Assembly: GCA_041940305.1 (NCBI GenBank)
Contig: JBGTSJ010000001.1
Span: 124,001 to 188,000 of the forward strand
DNA from: JBGTSJ01 sp041940305
GTDB taxonomy: Bacteria > Planctomycetota > Planctomycetia > Planctomycetales > Planctomycetaceae
Direction of reading: 5' to 3'
DNA: 64,000 nucleotides
The position numbers and the translations under genes are program-made. Each line of letters begins with the position of its first letter. Position 1 is the first letter of the stretch. Positions 36,053 to 45,404 of the stretch are shown here, piece by piece. Below the pieces are notes generated by a model that was not told the origin of the DNA, did not search any database, and saw only the letters and a program-made list of their open reading frames with translations.

Positions 36053-37561
36053 ATGTCCGGCTGTTCTAGTCTCGCTCAAACGAGTCGCGTGTGCGCGCGT
36101 CGTGACCTCGTCGCACTCGTCACCGTTGTCAGTCTCTGTCCGGGTCTCCTGCGGGCAGCGGATGCAAGACCCGACTCGCCGCTCAAAGACCGGCTGCAGC
36201 AGCACGTTGCGTTTCTGGCGAGCGACACACTCGAAGGGCGGGAAGCGGGCTCCAGCGGTGGACGGGCCGCGTCGCAATACATTGTTGAACAACTGACCAA
36301 ACTCGACCTGCAGCCTGCCGGCGATGGCGCGAGGTACACGCAGGAGTTCGGCTACAACTACCGGAACGTCCTCGCCTGGCTGCCCGGAGCCGATCCGTCG
36401 ATGTCGGACGAGTTCATCCTCATCGGCGCACATTTCGACCATGTGGGGTACGCGCGTCGGGGCAATGCATACGGTCCCGCCGGCTACATCCATAACGGCG
36501 CCGACGACAACGCCAGCGGCACCGCCGCCGTCCTCGAAATGGCGGCCGCCCTCACCGCCATGGACACGCCGCCGGCCTGCTCCATCCTGTTCGCCTTCTG
36601 GGATGCCGAGGAGATCAACCTCGACGGATCGGAGCACTGGTGCCGGCATCCCACGCGACCGCTGGAAGGCGTGCGGCTGGTGATCAATGTAGACATGGTG
36701 GGGCGGCTCGCCGACGAACAGGTCTACATCCACGGCGGCCGCACGGCCGACGGATTGCGCACGATTCTGGCCTGTGCCAATGCGGAGACCGATCTGCTCC
36801 TCAACTTCAGCAATGCCCACGTCCGGGACAGCGATCACTACCCGTTCTTCCGAAAGCGGATCCCGTACCTGATGATCGACACGGGGCGGCATGCCGACTA
36901 CCACCGTCCCACCGATGATGTCGAGCGGCTCAACCTGGACGGGCTGGAGCGGATGACGCGGATGCTGCTGGCCCTCGCCCAGTCGGTGGCGGACATCGAC
37001 ACATTTCCGTCATTTCGCCCGGAGTGCATTGGCGAGGCGCGGCGGAACAGCGTCGAGGTTCCGAATGCAGAACTGCCGCTGCGGCTCGGCGTCACCTGGA
37101 AGAGCCGGCGCCCCGGCGAACCGCTGACGATCGCGGAAGTCACTCCCCGTTCCGCCGCCGAGCGGGCTGGTTTGCTGCCGGGTGACACGCTGCTGCAACT
37201 GGGTGACCACGACATCGCCGCCACGGAGCATGTGCGCACGTGCGTCGTGATGTCGGCCAGCCCGGTCTCGGTTCAGTTCCACCGCCCTGGTGAACCAGCC
37301 GTATTGTCGAGGGAGGTTGACCTCGACGGAGAGCCGCTCCCGTGGGGCTATGCGTCGATTGATGCGGTCGGCGAGTCGGGAGTGGAACTGGTGACGATCG
37401 TCATGCCCGATTCCCCCGCTGAGGCCGCCGGCCTTGAGCGCGGGGATCGGATTCTGCAGTCAGCCTCAACGGCTGACGGTCTGGTGCTCACGACCGAACG
37501 TCAGGGACGCATCCGCTTGCGCGAGTTGCATGCGGTGCGGGCCGCTCAGTCGGTCCCGTAG
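36053..37561 (+). CDS. Exported M28-family zinc aminopeptidase with PDZ-like region
   Basis: 502 aa. The signal peptide ends near residue 38 (GLLRAADA). All M28 zinc ligands are present: AHFDHVG (about 125), GADDNASG (about 149), DAEE (about 184), NVDMVG (about 212) and YHRPTDD (about 283). The C-terminal 170 residues carry PDZ-like segments (EVTPRSAAERAGLLPGDTLLQL, then VMPDSPAEAAGLERGDRIL). Probably a periplasmic or secreted peptidase in which the PDZ part binds the substrate. The 3' end overlaps the convergent neighbour by 16 bases. Confidence 0.93.
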   Translation: MSGCSSLAQTSRVCARRDLVALVTVVSLCPGLLRAADARPDSPLKDRLQQHVAFLASDTLEGREAGSSGGRAASQYIVEQLTKLDLQPAGDGARYTQEFGYNYRNVLAWLPGADPSMSDEFILIGAHFDHVGYARRGNAYGPAGYIHNGADDNASGTAAVLEMAAALTAMDTPPACSILFAFWDAEEINLDGSEHWCRHPTRPLEGVRLVINVDMVGRLADEQVYIHGGRTADGLRTILACANAETDLLLNFSNAHVRDSDHYPFFRKRIPYLMIDTGRHADYHRPTDDVERLNLDGLERMTRMLLALAQSVADIDTFPSFRPECIGEARRNSVEVPNAELPLRLGVTWKSRRPGEPLTIAEVTPRSAAERAGLLPGDTLLQLGDHDIAATEHVRTCVVMSASPVSVQFHRPGEPAVLSREVDLDGEPLPWGYASIDAVGESGVELVTIVMPDSPAEAAGLERGDRILQSASTADGLVLTTERQGRIRLRELHAVRAAQSVP

Positions 37562-39243
37562 TGCTCGACCTTGGGCCACCAGTAGGTGTCGAATGGCTTT
37601 GCATCCGTGTCGAAATGCGGGCTGTTGTCGGGATCGTGGCATTGCAGGCACAGTCCTTTCCGGGCGCTCTCTTTGCTGACGCGCAGGGATTCCCGGGCCG
37701 CCTGCATTTCTGGAGTGATGTCTCCGCCGTCCCATGCGTCCTCGAGCGCCACGTGGTGGCTGCCGGGACCGTGGCAGTTCTCGCACTGTTGCCCCGCCAG
37801 GTGTGGTGTCTGCTCTTCATCGATGAATCCGGTCGGATACCGCAAGACCTGCTGCGGATGCCAGCCGACCGTATGGCAGCAGAGGCATTCCGGGTCGCGG
37901 ATGCGGACGATGTAGTCCTCATCGTCCGGACGGCCGGAATAGAGGCTGTCGTAGGCGTGACTGTGCGGGGTCTTCTTCCAGATCTCGTAAGCCGTCGTAT
38001 GGCATCCGCCGCAGCGTTCGACGCCCACGTACGTCGGCGCCTCTTCGTCGACGGCCAGAGTCTCCTGCAGATTGGGATGCTGGGCGTCGAGTTCCGCCAC
38101 GTACGCTTCCAGCAACTCGTGGATCACGGGCGAGTGAGCGAACTGGTCGCCGTTGAGTTCCACGAGTTCGTATCGCAATCGCGGTTGAGCGCCTTCCGGA
38201 AACACTCCCACGACGCCGGCATGCTTTCCCTTGTGGCCGATCTGCAGGAGGAGCGTGTCATTCACCAGGACGGGCTTCTCACGGCCGTCTTCCGGTCCGC
38301 CGGCGCTCACGACTACGTCGAAATCCCCGAAGCGCTCGGCCAGTGCACGAGACTCATCCAGGTCGGCGTGGGAGAGCAGCACGAGCGTGTCTGGCTGTTC
38401 GGCCTGCATCAGAGGCAGCACCCGTTCGAGAGCCTCAGCAGCGTCCTGGTGGCCGAACAGCGTCTGGTCGATCGTCTGGTCGGCGCCGAAAACCTTGGCC
38501 CAGTGCATCTGGCCGACGACCGATGTCACCGCGACCTTCAGATCACCCACCTGAAGCACCTGGAACGGTACGGGTATCTCAAGAGAGTACTCCGGTCCCG
38601 GCGGTTCAAAGAGCGATACGTTCGCGCAGACAAACTGCGGCGACATGTCCCCCTCTCCCTGCTCTTCGGAGAACAGGGTATACAGGTTGTCCGCCCCGAA
38701 TCGCAGTTCCTCGGGCCCCAGCCCCATCAGGTCGAAGTCCATCAGCCGGAGAGCGGCGCGGGTCGTCTCGAACTTCAGCCGCTCCTGCGGGCGCTTGGCA
38801 CGCTCATCGCGCAGTGCGCCCCCCAGGTCGAGTCCGGCGGTCGGCCATTGCTTGTCCTGCCGGAGCGTGCGCATCAGGTCGGCACGCCTTGCCAATCCGC
38901 CCGTCTGTCCTGAGGTGCACCCGCACGGCTCCAGATAGCCATGCTGTTCGCCCGTGAACACCAGCACGGCGGCGGGCGATTCCCAGCCGTCGAACAGCGT
39001 ATCGTTCGAGTTCTCGGCGGTTTGCTCAGCTCGCTCGGCGTCCGGATCGGCCACCGCCACCGGGGACGCCACGATCGGGATTGGCTGGGCGCGGGTCCCT
39101 TCTTCTCCGCTCCCACTCTCGACGACGGCGCGCTCCCGCGGATTGAACCAGGAGTAAGCCAACGCGCCGCCCGTAATGACGATCGCGGCGAGAGCGGCGA
39201 TCATCGGCCCCCGACCGGACGGCGGCGTGCTGCTGGATTGCAT
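37546..39243 (-). CDS. Metallophosphatase/5'-nucleotidase-like domain fused to a tetrahaem cytochrome
   Basis: 565 aa. An N-terminal membrane anchor (MIAALAAIVITGGALAYSW, about 14-32) is followed by an UshA-like region beginning VLVFTGEQHGYLEPCGCTSGQTGGLARRADLM and including LDLGGALRDERAK and LVLLSHADLDES. The C-terminal 170 residues hold four CxxCH haem sites: CGGCH (about 411), CLCCH (about 453), CENCH (about 486) and CLQCH (about 531), as in cytochrome c554-type proteins. The nucleotidase metal ligands are only partly recognisable, so that domain may be non-catalytic. Likely an exported electron-transfer or phosphatase-related protein. Confidence 0.88.
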   Translation of the reverse strand: MQSSSTPPSGRGPMIAALAAIVITGGALAYSWFNPRERAVVESGSGEEGTRAQPIPIVASPVAVADPDAERAEQTAENSNDTLFDGWESPAAVLVFTGEQHGYLEPCGCTSGQTGGLARRADLMRTLRQDKQWPTAGLDLGGALRDERAKRPQERLKFETTRAALRLMDFDLMGLGPEELRFGADNLYTLFSEEQGEGDMSPQFVCANVSLFEPPGPEYSLEIPVPFQVLQVGDLKVAVTSVVGQMHWAKVFGADQTIDQTLFGHQDAAEALERVLPLMQAEQPDTLVLLSHADLDESRALAERFGDFDVVVSAGGPEDGREKPVLVNDTLLLQIGHKGKHAGVVGVFPEGAQPRLRYELVELNGDQFAHSPVIHELLEAYVAELDAQHPNLQETLAVDEEAPTYVGVERCGGCHTTAYEIWKKTPHSHAYDSLYSGRPDDEDYIVRIRDPECLCCHTVGWHPQQVLRYPTGFIDEEQTPHLAGQQCENCHGPGSHHVALEDAWDGGDITPEMQAARESLRVSKESARKGLCLQCHDPDNSPHFDTDAKPFDTYWWPKVEHYGTD

Positions 39244-39370
39244 CAGTCGATTCCCTTCTGCAGCCGCGCGGCTGCGTTAAACAGTTCGGCTCTCCTGTCC
39301 GACTGAGACTTGCGAACTTCACTGGATTGGCCGGGATGCCGCCGATCGATCGTCGGCAGACTATATGGCG

Positions 39371-40552
39371 TCAGTCCGCCTGGAGCGAGACATGAAATCG
39401 AGCCGTGGCGGCCTCTGGATGATTGGAGTTCAGCGTGACCTGCACCGCGGAATCATCCGACCAGCGGCCGGGCGTCAGCCCTGCTGGAGCGTCGACCGTC
39501 ATCAGGAATCGCTGCCGGCCTCCGGCTCCCCCGAAATTCTCGTCCCGCACCAGTATGACGTTCAGAATGGGCGGCTCCACCTGAGGCTCGGCGAACTCCA
39601 GCGTCTCGTCCGCCCCCATCACGAAGAGTGACAGCTTGACGCTCTTGCCTGCGTCTGCCTGAAATCGCCCCATCTCCAGCAGCTGCCGCGCCTGGAACCA
39701 GCCAGAGCCGACGATGTGGAACGGTCCCATCCGGCTTCCCTGGATCTGGAACTTGAACTCGGGAGCTTCCTCCACATTTGTCTTGACGATGACTTGCTCG
39801 TTGAACTGCCCCACTGCCATTTCCGGTCGGACTTCGCAAGTCACCTCGTAACCGGACAACGCCCTGGACGCCTTCAATTCCTCTTCGGTCAACGGACGTT
39901 CCGTCGCCGTGACATATTCGGCGCTGGTCTCGATCGACGTAATCTCGAAATCTTCGGTCAGCATCGACAGCACATGACCGGTCACGCTCGAGGACTGTCC
40001 CTCCGAGAGCATGCCGACGGTCCACGTTCCCTCCGGCATCGTCATAAACGTGGGAACGACCATCCCCTCGACGGCCAGGTCCAGCTTGGGCTGGAGAGGA
40101 TCGTTGGTCCAGATGGTGGCGGTCTGCGAAAACATCTCGCTCGGCGCGAGGGGATGCCACTCCATTTCCACGGCGGCGGATTCTCCCGGCGCGATCTCTT
40201 CGGCCGCCAGTTTGCCGATCGTGCACTTGCACGTGCGGGGACCGACCGCCAGCTTCAAGGGAGCGTCTCCGACGTTCCTGATCTCAAACTCATGCCGGTC
40301 GCTCGCCCCCACCGCCAGACGGTCAAACGTGTAGGTGTGGCTCTCCATCTCGATCTTCGGCTGCGGGCCGTCTTCGGAAACCTCGAATGGATTGACGGTG
40401 TAGACGCCGTCCGCGTTGGGCTGCGTGGGATCGGACGGAACCACGGGATTTGCTGAACCCGTTTGCGAACCTCCCGAACGGGTGACCCACGAAAGCACCG
40501 AAAAAGCAATCAGGAGCGCTGCGACCCCTGCCAGAACTGTGGTAATGCGCAT
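39371..40552 (-). CDS. DUF1573 protein (membrane-anchored, Ig-like)
   Basis: 393 aa from the ATG at 40552, with GGGGAACGG upstream; codons upstream of it (to 40597) are less likely. A hydrophobic N-terminal segment (TTVLAGVAALLIAFSVLSW) precedes the DUF1573 domain: YTFDRLAVGASDRHEFEIRN, GPRTCKCTIGKLAAEEIAPG and ATIWTNDPLQPKLDLAVEG. DUF1573 is an Ig-like extracytoplasmic domain with a conserved Cys pair, here CKC; its function is unknown. A second beta-rich half follows. It lies 127 bases upstream of the tetrahaem fusion gene on the same strand. Confidence 0.88.
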   Translation of the reverse strand: MRITTVLAGVAALLIAFSVLSWVTRSGGSQTGSANPVVPSDPTQPNADGVYTVNPFEVSEDGPQPKIEMESHTYTFDRLAVGASDRHEFEIRNVGDAPLKLAVGPRTCKCTIGKLAAEEIAPGESAAVEMEWHPLAPSEMFSQTATIWTNDPLQPKLDLAVEGMVVPTFMTMPEGTWTVGMLSEGQSSSVTGHVLSMLTEDFEITSIETSAEYVTATERPLTEEELKASRALSGYEVTCEVRPEMAVGQFNEQVIVKTNVEEAPEFKFQIQGSRMGPFHIVGSGWFQARQLLEMGRFQADAGKSVKLSLFVMGADETLEFAEPQVEPPILNVILVRDENFGGAGGRQRFLMTVDAPAGLTPGRWSDDSAVQVTLNSNHPEAATARFHVSLQAD

Positions 40553-40649
40553 GACCGTTCCCCGGAACGAAGAAGTGCAAGAATGAGTCCTCGTCAATTC
40601 TCGCGATGCGCTCCGGCCCGGTCAATTCCGGAGTCGTCCGCAGCACCGG

Positions 40650-41957
40650 TCAATCGCTGACCGGCATGCAGATCAATCGGTCCCGCAGGCTCTCCAGCCC
40701 GGCGAGCTCCTGCATCGCGGTGCGCAGCTGACCTTCCGTCGTCCGGTGCGTCATGATGACCAGCGGGACCAGTGGAGCGGCGGACACGTCCTCCAGCTCG
40801 GGAGCCTCGTGTTGAATGACGGATGCCAGACTGATCCCGTTGCGCCCCAGCACGTCGGTGATGTCGGCCATCACGTGTGGGCGGTCTTCGACCTGGAATC
40901 GCAGGTAATAACGGCGAAAGATGGCCTCCTCCGGCTGCGGTTCCAGCGGCGGATGCTCCCCCCACAGGTCCAGTCGTCGAAACGTGGCCTGCGCTCGTCC
41001 CACAGCCACATCGATGAGGTCGGCCACCACCGACGAGGCGGTGGGCATCTGGCCGGCTCCGGGGCCAGACAACCAAGTTTGACCGACGGCGTCGCCGGTC
41101 AGGGCAATCATGTTGTAGGCGCCGCCGACCTCCGCCAGCGGGCGGCCGTGTCGCACGAGCGTCGGCTGCACGTGCATCTCCAGCCGTCCGTTGACCAGCC
41201 GCGCCGTAGCCAGCAGCTTGACGGCGTATCCCAGTTCATGCGCATACTTCAGGTCCGCCAGTTCGATCGTATCGATTCCCTGCACCGGAAATGCCCCGAT
41301 CGGGACGCGCGTGCCGAACGCCAGCTGCGCGAGGATCGTGAGTTTCTGGGCCGCATCCGAACCGTCCACATCCATCGCCGGGTCCGCTTCAGCGTATCCC
41401 AGCCGCTGGGCGTTGCGGACAGCGTCTTCGTAAGTCTGCCCGGACTGGAACATCTCTGTCAGGATAAAGTTGCTGGTGCCGTTGATGATCGCCTCAATGG
41501 ACGAGATCTGGTTGCCGGCCATCGATTGTCCGAGCACCGCGATGATGGGGATACCGCCCGCAACCGACGCTTCAAAGGCGATGCAGCGGCCCAATTCGCG
41601 CGCCCGGCCGAACAGCTCAGGTCCATGGGCGCACAACAGGGCTTTATTGGCCGTGACGACGTCTTTCCCGGCATCCAGCGCAGCGAGAACGACGCTCCTC
41701 GCCGGCTCCAGTCCCCCCATCAGCTCCACCACGACGTCAACGTTTGCATCGGCCGCGACGGACAGGGGATCCTGGCTGATCATCTCTACGGAGAGCCTGA
41801 TGTCTCGCGGTTTCGCGAGCGTGCGGACCGCGACGCGGCGCAGCTCGATCGGGCGGCCGGACCGCCGTTCGAGTCGATCAGCGTGTTCGGTCAGCAGTCG
41901 GGCCACGCCTGTGCCGACAGTCCCCAGTCCAATCAGTCCCACGCGCAAAGGTGTCAT
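40650..41957 (-). CDS. hom: Homoserine dehydrogenase
   Basis: 435 aa. NAD(P)-binding GLIGLGTVGTGVARLL starts at residue 8. Active-site and substrate segments include VVTANKALL, IEAIINGTSNFILTEM, RLGYAEADPAMDVDGSDAAQKL and YAVKLLATA. A C-terminal ACT domain (RPHVMADITDVLGRNGISLASVIQ) is expected to bind a regulatory amino acid such as threonine. It reduces aspartate semialdehyde to homoserine for Thr and Met synthesis. It lies 98 bases upstream of the DUF1573 gene. Confidence 0.97.
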   Translation of the reverse strand: MTPLRVGLIGLGTVGTGVARLLTEHADRLERRSGRPIELRRVAVRTLAKPRDIRLSVEMISQDPLSVAADANVDVVVELMGGLEPARSVVLAALDAGKDVVTANKALLCAHGPELFGRARELGRCIAFEASVAGGIPIIAVLGQSMAGNQISSIEAIINGTSNFILTEMFQSGQTYEDAVRNAQRLGYAEADPAMDVDGSDAAQKLTILAQLAFGTRVPIGAFPVQGIDTIELADLKYAHELGYAVKLLATARLVNGRLEMHVQPTLVRHGRPLAEVGGAYNMIALTGDAVGQTWLSGPGAGQMPTASSVVADLIDVAVGRAQATFRRLDLWGEHPPLEPQPEEAIFRRYYLRFQVEDRPHVMADITDVLGRNGISLASVIQHEAPELEDVSAAPLVPLVIMTHRTTEGQLRTAMQELAGLESLRDRLICMPVSD

Positions 41958-42280
41958 AGGCCGCGAAGTCAGTGAGTGGGGGGTGAAGCGATCGGGGGCC
42001 GGCAGGTCGGTCCAAGTTCTCTGATCCTGTGGATAGCCGCCGTCGCAGACCGCATGACTGTCCCGGACTCGCTGTTCGGACTACGCTCCGGTTTCCGTTG
42101 GAATCCGGGCAGCGGATCGCCTTGCTCAGCTGGTCCATCGCCGTTAATCGGCAGGCGCTTCACCGGTTGATTAACTGTCCGATCGTAGTCCTTTCCGGGA
42201 CGGATCGACAGGTGGATTGTTTCGCTGTCGGTCGACCGTTCCTATAATCGGCCCGCGAGCCGGCTGCCAACAGTGATGCG
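41958..42280. promoter_or_regulatory. Divergent intergenic region between hom and mqnA, with a candidate -10
   Basis: 323 bp with no credible gene. A perfect TATAAT lies at 42243-42248, 32 bases before the mqnA ATG. The only -35-like hexamer nearby, TTGTTT at 42217-42222, is 20 bases away, more than ideal, so the promoter is only a candidate. The hom promoter should also be here but was not recognised. Confidence 0.45.
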
Positions 42281-43135
42281 ATGATTGACCAGAAACGACA
42301 CCGCCGAAAGGGAATTGCGGCGCCGCCTGTGCGGATCGGCGCGGTCAGCTACCTCAACTCGAAGCCGTTGATCGAAGGCTTGTCGGAGTTCGCGCCGCAG
42401 GCGGACCTGGTGCTGGATTATCCCAGTTGCCTGGCCGATGAGCTGGCGGCGGGCCGACTGGATGTCGCTTTGATTCCGTCGGTGGAATCGTTCGGCGATC
42501 CCTATTATGAGATCATTTCGGACGCCTGTGTCGCGTCCCGCGGACCGGTCTTGAGCGTCAAGCTGTATTTCCGCACGCATCCGGGCGCGGTCCGCACGCT
42601 GGCGCTCGATGAAGGATCGCGCACCAGCGCGGCGCTGGCGCGTGTGATGCTGGAGGAGCGATTCGGCGTGTCGCCGGAGACGTGTCCGTTGCCGCTGGGG
42701 GACTCCCCGTCGAGTACGAGCACAGACGCCGTCCTGCTCATCGGGGACCGTGCGATGCGTCCTCCACGCGAACGGTTTGAAGCGGTCTGGGACCTGGGGG
42801 AGGAATGGTTCGACTGGACCGGTCTGCCGTTCGTCTTCGCGATGTGGGTCACGCGGCGGGGTCTCGACTTGGGATCGCTGGAGTCCGGTTTGCGAGCGGC
42901 GCGCGATCGCGGCGTGGAGCGAATCGACGAGATCGCAGAACGTGAGGCGGGTGCGCTAGGCATCTCGGCCGGCGCGGCTCGGGACTACCTGTCGCGCAAC
43001 CTGCACTTTCGAATGGGATCAGCGGAACGATCAGGCTTGCGGCTGTTCCGCACACTGGCAGCCCGGCATGGTCTGGCGCCGGAGGGGAGTCTGACGGAGC
43101 TTCGCAGCCGCGGCCCGCGAGCAGTGGTTGCGTGA
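42281..43135 (+). CDS. mqnA: Chorismate dehydratase MqnA (futalosine menaquinone pathway)
   Basis: 284 aa. After a basic N-terminus comes the MqnA signature RIGAVSYLNSKPL, then PSCLADELAAGRLDVALIPSVE, SVKLYFRTHPGAVRTLALDEGSRTS and WTGLPFVFAMWV. MqnA dehydrates chorismate to 3-enolpyruvylbenzoate, the first step of the futalosine route to menaquinone. Its stop overlaps the next start (GTGA), so the following ADP-ribosylglycohydrolase-type gene is translationally coupled. mqnC follows further downstream. Confidence 0.93.
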   Translation: MIDQKRHRRKGIAAPPVRIGAVSYLNSKPLIEGLSEFAPQADLVLDYPSCLADELAAGRLDVALIPSVESFGDPYYEIISDACVASRGPVLSVKLYFRTHPGAVRTLALDEGSRTSAALARVMLEERFGVSPETCPLPLGDSPSSTSTDAVLLIGDRAMRPPRERFEAVWDLGEEWFDWTGLPFVFAMWVTRRGLDLGSLESGLRAARDRGVERIDEIAEREAGALGISAGAARDYLSRNLHFRMGSAERSGLRLFRTLAARHGLAPEGSLTELRSRGPRAVVA

Positions 43136-44076
43136 GAAGGCCCGGATCGTTGACGGCGACTGGTTCTCACGTCCTGATGCTTGACAGTCTCGCAGGATTG
43201 TCGGTCGGAGACGCATTCGGCGAGCATCTGCTGTCCCGCCTGGAATATATCCCGGTGCGGCTCATCGGTGATCCGCCTTGGGGCTGGACGGACGATACGG
43301 AGATGGCGCTGGCGCTCGTGGCCGTTCTGCAGAAGTATGGTCGCGTGCATCAGGACGATCTGACGCGGTCATTCGGAGAAGGATGCGATCCGAAGCGGCG
43401 GTATGGACCCGCCATGTTGGTGGAGCTTCTTCCCAGACTGCGGTCGGGCGAGAATTGGCAGATCGCAGCGAAGGCGCTCTTCGGCGGGGAGGGCTCTTAT
43501 GGCAACGGCGCGGCGATGCGCGTCGCACCTCTAGGGGCATTCCTCGCGGACGATCTGGCTACTGTCACCGAGGAGGCGCACCGATCCGCAGAAGTGACGC
43601 ACACTCACGCCGAAGGCATCGCCGGGGCGATTGCCGTCGCGGTGGCGGCGGCATTTGCGGCCCGGCAGCGGATTCGTCCGACAATCGGCGGGCCGCGTAC
43701 GTTCATCGATGCGATCATTCCGCACGTGCCGGAGAGTGAGGTGCGGCGCAGATTGATCCTGTTGTACGAGCAACTCGGACCACGGGCGAACCTTGCGAAG
43801 GCGGCCTCTCTGGTGGGCAATGGAAGTCTGGTCAGTGCGGCCGATACTGTACCCCTTTGCCTGTGGGCGGCTGGGTCGCACCTGAATGATTATGAGTCGG
43901 CGCTCTGGGAGACAGCCGGCGTGCTGGGAGATATGGACACAAACTGTGCGATCGTCGGAGGCATTGTCGCCGCATGTGTCGGCGCGTCCGCCATACCGGC
44001 GGAGTGGCTGCAGCGTCGTGAGCCGCTGCCATGCTGGGGGTCATCGGCGGACGCTGATGCCTGCGAATCGCCGTGA
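43132..44076 (+). CDS. ADP-ribosylglycohydrolase-family protein
   Basis: 314 aa with a GTG start overlapping the mqnA stop. The dinuclear-metal signature of the family is present: VGDAFG (about 25-30), WTDDTEMAL with TDDT at 53-56, GNGAAMRVAPLGAF, THTHAEGIAGAIAVA, and DMDTNCAIVGGIVAA with Asp267/Asp269. Members cleave N- or O-glycosidic bonds to ADP-ribose or act on related nucleosides. Position inside the menaquinone cluster makes a role in N-glycoside cleavage of a futalosine intermediate conceivable; that is inference. An ordinary ADP-ribosyl hydrolase is the default. Confidence 0.88.
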   Translation: MRRPGSLTATGSHVLMLDSLAGLSVGDAFGEHLLSRLEYIPVRLIGDPPWGWTDDTEMALALVAVLQKYGRVHQDDLTRSFGEGCDPKRRYGPAMLVELLPRLRSGENWQIAAKALFGGEGSYGNGAAMRVAPLGAFLADDLATVTEEAHRSAEVTHTHAEGIAGAIAVAVAAAFAARQRIRPTIGGPRTFIDAIIPHVPESEVRRRLILLYEQLGPRANLAKAASLVGNGSLVSAADTVPLCLWAAGSHLNDYESALWETAGVLGDMDTNCAIVGGIVAACVGASAIPAEWLQRREPLPCWGSSADADACESP

Positions 44077-44183
44077 AGTTCTGCAGCGCTCGTGCGGTTT
44101 GGCAGGGAGGAGTACGTCACAGCATGGATACGGGCCTCCGACTTCCGTTAGGTTATTCTTCCAACTAGCACGAATGGATTAGC

Positions 44184-45356
44184 ATGACCGCGATGCCCCA
44201 ACTCCAGCACATCCTCAACAAGGCCGTCGACGGTGAGCGGCTGACCCCTGATGAAGGGGTTGCGCTGCTGCGGTCCGGCGACATAACGGCGATCGGGCAG
44301 GCGGCGCATGCGGTGACTGAGCGGCTGCATCCGGAGCCGTATCGGACTTACAACATCGATCGGAACATCAACTACTCGAACGTCTGTGCGGCGGTGTGCG
44401 ACTTCTGTGCGTTCTATCGGCCGGTGGGGCACAGCGAGGCGTATGTGCTGACGGACGAGGTGCTGCACCAGAAGATTCAGGAGACCGTGGATCTGGGGGG
44501 GGACCAGATTCTGATGCAGGGGGGACTGCATCCTCAGCTGCCGCTGGAGTGGTACGAGGACATGCTGCGGGGGATCAAGGAGAGATTTCCGCAGGTGAAC
44601 GTGCACGGGTTCAGCCCGCCGGAGTTGTGGCACTTTCACAAGATGACGAAGCTGCCGCTGGAGGAGGTGCTGCGGCGGCTGAAGGAGGCCGGGCTGGGAT
44701 CGCTGCCGGGGGGCGGAGGAGAGATCCTGGTCGATCGCGTGCGGAAGCTGATTACGCGCGGCAAGGTGCTCACAGACGGGTGGCTGGAGGTGAATCGCGT
44801 CTGGCATGAACTGGGAGGCAAGAGCAGCTGCACGATGATGTTCGGCCACGTCGAGACGCTGGAGGAACGGATCGAGCACCTGGAGCGGCTGCGGCGGCAG
44901 CAGGACGAGACGGGGGGGTTCACCGCGTTTATCTGCTGGACGCATCAGCCTCCCGAGCATGCGCCGTGGTTCGGCCGCGATGCCGAGCAGGGACGGAAGG
45001 GGGGCTTGGACATGTCGCGGCTGCCGTCGGCGGGGGCGATTGAGTACCTGAGGACGCAGGCGGTGGCGCGGCTGTATCTGGACAACATCCCCAACATCCA
45101 GTCGTCGTGGGTGACGCAGGGAGAGAAGATCGGGCAGATGGCGCTGTTCTTCGGCGCGAACGACATGGGCTCGCTGATGATCGAGGAGAACGTCGTCGCT
45201 CAGGCCGGGACGGTGCATCACCTCTCGCTGCAGTCGATTCGGCGTTGCATCGCCGACGCGGGGTACATTCCGCGGCAGCGCAACGTGTTCTACGAATACC
45301 TTGATGTCGTCGTGCCGCCGGCATCGAGGGGGCGCCAGCTTGCGATTGTGGGATAG
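44184..45356 (+). CDS. mqnC: Cyclic dehypoxanthinylfutalosine synthase MqnC
   Basis: 390 aa. The radical-SAM cluster motif CAAVCDFC (Cys68, Cys72, Cys75) sits after YNIDRNINYSN. Family segments GGDQILMQGGLHPQLPLEWY, NVHGFSPPELWHF and SLPGGGGEILVDRVRKLI support MqnC rather than MqnE; the C-terminal LQSIRRCIADAGYIPRQRN also fits. It cyclises dehypoxanthine futalosine using SAM and a 4Fe-4S cluster. It starts at the ATG at 44184, 107 bases after the glycohydrolase gene. Confidence 0.9.
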   Translation: MTAMPQLQHILNKAVDGERLTPDEGVALLRSGDITAIGQAAHAVTERLHPEPYRTYNIDRNINYSNVCAAVCDFCAFYRPVGHSEAYVLTDEVLHQKIQETVDLGGDQILMQGGLHPQLPLEWYEDMLRGIKERFPQVNVHGFSPPELWHFHKMTKLPLEEVLRRLKEAGLGSLPGGGGEILVDRVRKLITRGKVLTDGWLEVNRVWHELGGKSSCTMMFGHVETLEERIEHLERLRRQQDETGGFTAFICWTHQPPEHAPWFGRDAEQGRKGGLDMSRLPSAGAIEYLRTQAVARLYLDNIPNIQSSWVTQGEKIGQMALFFGANDMGSLMIEENVVAQAGTVHHLSLQSIRRCIADAGYIPRQRNVFYEYLDVVVPPASRGRQLAIVG

Positions 45357-45404
45357 CGCGCGGGAAATGTCGTTCCCTGGACGGAAGGCGGTTCGCGATA
45401 ACAG

